In this document: positions 39,443 through 40,002 of the stretch, piece by piece
Layout of the letters: each line of letters starts with the position of its first letter
Numbering within the stretch: position 1 is the stretch's first letter
From: UBA10649 sp964597445
Lineage (GTDB): Bacteria; Actinomycetota; Actinomycetes; S36-B12
Reading direction: 5' to 3'
DNA length: 40,002 bases
NCBI GenBank assembly: GCA_964597445.1
Contig: CAZQXO010000017.1
Location: 1-40,002, forward strand
Notes under the pieces: model-generated
Seen by the model: the letters and a program-made list of their open reading frames with translations, nothing else
What the model was told of the DNA's origin: nothing
Databases searched by the model: none
Position numbers and translations under genes: made by a program

Positions 39443-39983
39443 GGACGCCTCGTCGGAGCTCGCGCACGTCCTTCTCACCGAGCAGCAGATTCACGATCGC
39501 CTCCAGGAGATCGCGGCCGAGATCGACCGCGACTACGAGGGCAAGGACCTCCTCCTCGTGGGTGTGCTCAAGGGCGCTGTGATGGTCATGGCCGATCTCG
39601 CCCGCTCCCTGACCCGCTCGTCCGACATGGACTGGATGGCGGTGTCGTCCTACGGCTCGGGCACCACGTCCAGCGGTGTCGTCCGGATCCTCAAGGATCT
39701 CGACGCCGACATCAACGGGCGGCATGTGCTCATCGTCGAGGACATCCTCGACTCCGGGCTCACCCTCTCGTGGCTGATCAAGAATCTCAGCTCGCGCAAT
39801 CCGGCGTCCGTCGAGGTGTTCACCCTCCTGCGCAAGCCGGATGCCCAGAAGGTCAACGTGAACCCCCGCTACATCGGATTCGACATCCCCAACGAGTTCG
39901 TCGTGGGCTACGGCCTCGACTATGCCGAGCGCTTCCGGAACCTGCGCTGCGTGGGCACCCTCGCCCCCCACGTCTACAGCTGA
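39432..39983 (+). CDS. hpt: Hypoxanthine phosphoribosyltransferase
   Basis: This is a 183-residue purine salvage enzyme. It joins hypoxanthine or guanine with PRPP to give IMP or GMP. It has the PRPP-binding motif VLIVEDILDSGLTL, an upstream VGVLKGAVMVMADLAR, YGSGTTSSGVVRI, and a C-terminal IPNEFVVGYGLDYAERFRNL typical of HGPRTs. The start is GTG 39432, overlapping the end of tilS by 11 bases, so the two are translationally coupled. In related genomes ftsH usually follows; only 19 bases remain in this window. Confidence 0.96.
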   Translation: MDHEDASSELAHVLLTEQQIHDRLQEIAAEIDRDYEGKDLLLVGVLKGAVMVMADLARSLTRSSDMDWMAVSSYGSGTTSSGVVRILKDLDADINGRHVLIVEDILDSGLTLSWLIKNLSSRNPASVEVFTLLRKPDAQKVNVNPRYIGFDIPNEFVVGYGLDYAERFRNLRCVGTLAPHVYS

Positions 39984-40002
39984 GTCGGTCCCCGCTCATC
40001 CC

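Noticed and set aside
1..40002. CRISPR arrays, insertion sequences, prophage or tRNA genes.
   Set aside because: I saw no regularly spaced repeats, transposase or integrase motifs, or cloverleaf-like sequences. Coding density and composition are uniform.

Overview
The window is 40 kb of high-GC, densely packed DNA from an Actinomycetota chromosome. I infer this from GC-rich third codon positions, frequent GTG starts, PHO boxes of the streptomycete/actinobacterial type, and the right-hand order ppa<->dacB>...>zincin metalloprotease>tilS>hpt, which is characteristic of the phylum. I cannot name a genus. About 43 protein genes fill almost all of the sequence and no gap exceeds 300 bases. I saw no tRNA, rRNA, insertion sequence, prophage, CRISPR array or replication origin.

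Layout, left half. At 1-3421 are the tail of an MFS exporter, a MOSC-domain protein, a divergent MoeA paralogue and a TDT/SLAC1-type membrane protein. At 3471-7019 are an AI-2E family permease, then on the minus strand a FabG-like dehydrogenase, a Pr6Pr-type membrane protein and a voltage-gated-type potassium channel. At 7095-12792 are a sarcosine/dimethylglycine dehydrogenase-type flavoprotein, a large membrane-anchored alpha/beta hydrolase, a secreted M23 peptidase and a small membrane protein. At 12818-16033 is a tightly coupled minus-strand operon: PPOX-fold protein > DUF1622 membrane protein > tryptophan 2,3-dioxygenase > iron-sulfur photolyase (FeS-BCP class). At 16043-19456 is a thiamine ABC transporter behind a TPP riboswitch whose 3' edge carries the ribosome binding site.

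Layout, right half. At 19519-25799 are two bacterial PH-domain membrane proteins, a threonine aldolase, a histidine phosphatase, a YczE-type membrane protein, a cupin lipoprotein and a canonical MoeA. At 25819-31643 is the phosphate island: a small unknown protein, tandem PHO boxes, pstC-pstA-pstB, then pstS and a divergent PstS-like lipoprotein, closed by a hairpin whose loop contains a stop codon. At 31657-33794 is a sulfur-handling operon (SQR-like flavoprotein > DsrC/TusE-like > DsrE-like). At 33857-34318 a small cysteine-containing protein has a perfect PHO box and a 16-bp palindrome upstream. At 34319-39983 are inorganic pyrophosphatase, divergent dacB, a mannose-6-phosphate isomerase-like gene, the zincin metalloprotease, tilS and hpt.

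Two architectural themes recur. First, at least ten genes have an NANNNT -10-like hexamer exactly 6 nt before the start codon, the geometry expected for leaderless transcripts. Second, convergent genes share or abut stop codons (CTAG twice, TGATCA once). The most noteworthy biology is the phosphate island with its two-protein receptor arrangement and scattered PHO boxes, the TDO-photolyase operon, and the reduced SQR-DsrC-DsrE module.
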